Position numbers and translations under genes: made by a program. The notes below the pieces were generated by a model. It was not told the origin of the DNA. It did no database searches and saw nothing but the letters and a program-made list of their open reading frames with translations. Shown one piece after another: positions 61,696 to 64,000 of a DNA stretch of 64,000 nt (position 1 is its first letter; each line of letters opens with the position of its first letter). This stretch comes from Wocania ichthyoenteri Th78. GTDB taxonomy: Bacteria > Bacteroidota > Bacteroidia > Flavobacteriales > Flavobacteriaceae. The stretch is taken from contig NZ_KN525716.1 of the NCBI RefSeq assembly GCF_000789235.1, positions 3,880,212-3,944,211 on the forward strand. The letters are read 5' to 3'.

Positions 61696-62758
61696 GTATA
61701 TTATTAAAGGGGCATTATTAGGGAGTGGAATTATTGCTATAAGTGATATACTTTCTCAATGGTTTGATCATAATAAAAGAGGCGAAAAGTTCACGTGGGA
61801 GAGTTATGATGGGAAGAGGACTTTAAAAAACAGCTTAATTGGTGCGGGTGTAGGAGGCGGGATTGGTTATTTGACAAATGAATTAAAACGTAATAAAGAG
61901 AATAAAAACCCTTTTTATTCGAGTGAGTATTTAAAAGACATATTGAAAAAAGAAGATTTGAAAGCAGATTCAAAATTCTACAATGATGTACTCAAATATA
62001 GAAAAAATGTAAAAGAAAAATTATCAAAAAAATTTAAAGCAGGATTAGTGGCTTCTCCTGAAGATGCTGGATCATTTCATAAGAGAACAGCGATTGGGTC
62101 AAATTATGATCTGGATATAATTTTGCCTTTTCAAAGAAATTATTATCCTACATTAGAAAAGATGTATAATGATGTTTTTGAAACCATAGAAGAATCTTTT
62201 TCGTCGAAAGCCAAAATCACTAAGCAAAAGAAATCCATTGGTTTGACTTTCCATAGTCAAGATGATGAAGAAATCCATTTTGATATTGTACCTGGTAGGG
62301 AAATTAACAATTATGATTTAGAGAAAAAACTTAATTTGTATGTTCATCCAAACTGGGCATGGCAAAAAGGAAGTTCGGTAAAATCTAATGTTGGAATTGA
62401 CAAGGATTTAATGGTTAACAAACCAAAAACCAGAAAGGTTGTAAAACTGTTAAAGGTATACAGGGACAGGAATGAATTAGAGTTACCAACAACAATTATT
62501 GATCAATGTGTTGTTGCTGCATTATCAGATGAAAATTATGGTATCGATAAATCTGATAAGAATAACCTGTTGAATAGTATGTTATTCATTGCTAAAAACC
62601 TTAGAAATGAAAGGATTATTGATTTGTCTAACTCAAATAATAATTTATCTGCCAAACTTACGGATACGCAGAAATCTGATATTGCTAGCTTTCTTATAAA
62701 AGATGTTAACCGTATTAAACAAGAACCACACTACCTGAAAGAAATATTTGAATTATAA
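61679..62758 (+). CDS. Second nucleotidyltransferase, membrane-anchored
   Basis: Start chosen at 61679 (MRKKNKYIIKG), giving 359 residues; an upstream ATG (61631) overlaps the E2 gene more. The N-terminus has two hydrophobic/glycine-rich segments (about 8-25 and 54-65) that may anchor it. The nucleotidyltransferase core reads GSFHKRTAIGSNYDLDI (G131-S132, D144, D146) and HFDIVPG (D202), an intact catalytic set. It is another SMODS/cGAS-like-fold enzyme or a related NTase, in the same operon as the CD-NTase. Two NTases in one CBASS operon is unusual. Its product is unknown. Confidence 0.8.
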   Translation: MRKKNKYIIKGALLGSGIIAISDILSQWFDHNKRGEKFTWESYDGKRTLKNSLIGAGVGGGIGYLTNELKRNKENKNPFYSSEYLKDILKKEDLKADSKFYNDVLKYRKNVKEKLSKKFKAGLVASPEDAGSFHKRTAIGSNYDLDIILPFQRNYYPTLEKMYNDVFETIEESFSSKAKITKQKKSIGLTFHSQDDEEIHFDIVPGREINNYDLEKKLNLYVHPNWAWQKGSSVKSNVGIDKDLMVNKPKTRKVVKLLKVYRDRNELELPTTIIDQCVVAALSDENYGIDKSDKNNLLNSMLFIAKNLRNERIIDLSNSNNNLSAKLTDTQKSDIASFLIKDVNRIKQEPHYLKEIFEL

Positions 62759-62784
62759 ATTATTAAAGAGTAGAGCATTATATT

Positions 62785-62982
62785 CTAATTACGTTCTCCA
62801 CTTCCATAATTCACTCGCTTTTTAAAATCAATAATTTCATCTTTTAATCGCTTATTAGCATTTTCAATCAATTCATTTTGTAGTTTCATAATGCGTAATA
62901 AGTCGTGAATGGCATTTAAGTTATCTAGTTGGGTATATACAATTCTTTCAAGGTCAGCTTTTGTGTATTTAGGATATGGCAT
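62785..62982 (-). CDS. Small helical hypothetical protein
   Basis: The 65-residue protein is mostly predicted helix (YTKADLERIVYTQLDNLNAIHDLLRIMKLQNELIENANKR) with a basic end. It is convergent with the CBASS operon and divergent from the HTH gene, with candidate operator sites between. Unknown function. Confidence 0.65.
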   Translation of the reverse strand: MPYPKYTKADLERIVYTQLDNLNAIHDLLRIMKLQNELIENANKRLKDEIIDFKKRVNYGSGERN

Positions 62983-63004
62983 TATTCTTGTTTTAGGATT
63001 AAAT

Positions 63005-63074
63005 ATTCCGATTATCAGAACAAATATACATTATTTCGGATAAAATAAAAATCAATAGTTTACAAAATCGGAAT
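63005..63074. promoter_or_regulatory. Inverted ATTCCGATT/AATCGGAAT operator candidates
   Basis: ATTCCGATT (63005-63013) and its inverse AATCGGAAT (63066-63074) flank a middle TTCGGAT half-site (63034-63041). They lie in the intergenic space between divergent genes 62785-62982 and 63120-63341. Confidence 0.5.
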
Positions 63075-63119
63075 AATTTATCTTAATATGTAAATTTATG
63101 TTCTTAAAATCAGACAATA

Positions 63120-63341
63120 ATGACAGAATTAGGATTGTTCCTATCAAGAAAATCAGTAAACCGTTCCGATGTTTCAAGAAAAACAGGAATAAGTAAAACT
63201 AGACTTAGTGAGTTAGCTAATAATGAGCGTACTAAGCTTAGAGCTGACGAATTATATTTAATTGCCTTAGCAATTGATGTAGACCCCTGCGAAGTATTTA
63301 AGCAAGTCTGCAAAGACCTTAAATTAAAAGAAGAAAACTAA
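63120..63341 (+). CDS. XRE-family HTH protein
   Basis: The 73-residue protein consists of one HTH (KSVNRSDVSRKTGISKTRLSELANNERTKLRADELYLIALAI), Cro/CI-type. Its stop codon directly abuts the ATG of the next gene, so the two are translationally coupled. Confidence 0.88.
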   Translation: MTELGLFLSRKSVNRSDVSRKTGISKTRLSELANNERTKLRADELYLIALAIDVDPCEVFKQVCKDLKLKEEN

Positions 63342-63767
63342 ATGTCTTCTTTAAGTCTAGAGTTCCTAAAATCAGAACTAAAAAGCCATAACCTAGAATT
63401 AATTGACAAAACCGATGGGAGGGAGGGGCTTGACTTTTTAATAGGAAATAACCAAATATACCTACAACCACTAGATTTAGATACTGTAACACAAAGTATT
63501 AAAATTGCAAAACAAGATTTAGGAGAACTTAACGATAACTTGTTTATCGCCTTAGTTTTAATTATAGAACAACAACCAAGAGTTGTGTATTTAATTCCAT
63601 CTAAAGAATTACAAGACTCTAACAACAATTTCTTTGTAAATAATGAAGTCAGTTTAATGCCCAGTTTATCTAATTGGGAAATCAAAATATCAAGCAAATC
63701 CATTGAAGAGTTTGAAAAGTACGCTTTAAATAATGTGATTGACGCGGCAATTTTACATAGCGACTAA
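63342..63767 (+). CDS. Hypothetical protein coupled to HTH gene
   Basis: The 141-residue protein has an alternating strand-helix pattern (EGLDFLIGNNQIYLQPL, RVVYLIPSKEL, WEIKISSKSIEEFEKYAL), reminiscent of small nuclease-like or restriction-endonuclease-like folds, but no catalytic motif can be identified with confidence. It follows the HTH gene without a gap. Possible toxin-antitoxin or regulator pair. Confidence 0.7.
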   Translation: MSSLSLEFLKSELKSHNLELIDKTDGREGLDFLIGNNQIYLQPLDLDTVTQSIKIAKQDLGELNDNLFIALVLIIEQQPRVVYLIPSKELQDSNNNFFVNNEVSLMPSLSNWEIKISSKSIEEFEKYALNNVIDAAILHSD

Positions 63768-63823
63768 TTATAGTACAAACAGCAGGATGTTTCTTGTTTA
63801 GTACTAAAGCCAAGAGCCAAATG

Positions 63824-63919
63824 TTTAATGACCCCAGTACTACAGTTTATTGTGTATAACAGTTTATTGTGTATACAAGACTTTCTGGGATATTTTACAT
63901 AATATGGAATTATAGCTTA
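63824..63919 (+). repeat. B repeat, copy 3 (diverged)
   Basis: TTTAATGACCCCAGTACTAC, an internal tandem CAGTTTATTGTGTATA duplication, then TTCTGGGATATTTTACATAA and a shorter ATTATAGC end. Confidence 0.65.
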
Positions 63920-63960
63920 CACATGGAATAACAACAAGATTTAATCGAAATATGATATTT

Positions 63961-63990
63961 GTACTATAATTTATAACATGTAAATAAAAA
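63961..63990 (+). repeat. C repeat, copy 4 (partial)
   Basis: GTACTATAATTTATAACATG then TAAATAA. Only the first part matches the other C copies. Confidence 0.5.
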
Positions 63991-64000
63991 AAACGCCTAT

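Larger units (their letters stand above)
63768..64000. other. Cassette-border region at the right edge
   Basis: The 233-nt region contains a B-like repeat (63824-63919) and a partial C-like repeat (63961-63990). It ends at the window edge, so another cassette may follow. Confidence 0.6.

Noticed and set aside
60120..62758. Full type II CBASS with E1 and JAB protease
   Set aside because: No E1-like or JAB-domain gene is present in the operon; only a stand-alone E2-like protein is seen.

Overview
The window is AT-rich DNA from a member of the Bacteroidota, most likely a marine or environmental Flavobacteriaceae. Supporting this are recurrent TAnnTTTG-type -7 promoter elements, a one-polypeptide alpha+beta 2-oxoacid dehydrogenase E1, small lipoproteins with a Cys lipobox, a DUF4251 protein, and the flavobacterial style of UvrA, Nth, S9 peptidase and SUI1 genes. 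Species cannot be named from the sequence alone.

Layout. (1) 1-5547: a giant membrane-embedded P-loop NTPase with TPR-like repeats, cut by the window edge. (2) 5556-43167: mostly ordinary core genome: uvrA, an ECF sigma factor, nth, bcp, an MBL hydrolase, an M14 peptidase and Lrp regulator, a decayed IS3 element, TlpA-like, nucleoside phosphorylase, DUF1835 and SUI1 genes, 2OG oxygenase, E1 fusion, sterol-desaturase-like hydroxylase, M19 dipeptidase, 3D-domain protein, orphan ExbD, aldo/keto reductase, S9 peptidase, helicase, membrane and lipoproteins, cold-shock-domain protein, EamA transporter, GT9, Crp-like regulator and pirin. (3) 43168-64000: an accessory island of plus-strand cassettes separated by recurring non-coding repeat blocks (named A, B, C and D here). 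The island has one minus-strand interruption (48601-52312), a TetR-controlled metabolic operon next to a recombination scar.

The cassettes are: (a) an AurF-type diiron oxygenase, a CmoA-like methyltransferase, an FkbM methyltransferase and an ATP-grasp-like protein, a small biosynthetic cluster, followed by a PaiB-like gene; (b) a frameshifted gene remnant abutting a truncated bshB1; (c) two consecutive P-loop ATPases, the second with long TPR/SEL1-like repeats, probably a two-component defence or conflict module; (d) a CBASS-type anti-phage operon with an HTH-S24 autoregulator, a DUF2188 protein, a two-TM SMODS-associated NUDIX effector, a CD-NTase, a stand-alone E2-like protein and, unusually, a second membrane-anchored nucleotidyltransferase, preceded by an odd type II tRNA-like gene; (e) an HTH plus partner pair.

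The observations most worth a second look are the CBASS operon with two nucleotidyltransferases, the repeat-bounded cassette architecture, the two-ATPase module, the AurF/CmoA-like cluster, the UAU-anticodon tRNA-like gene and a family of tiny MRTLN peptides. Family assignments come from motif recognition by eye; no database search was run.
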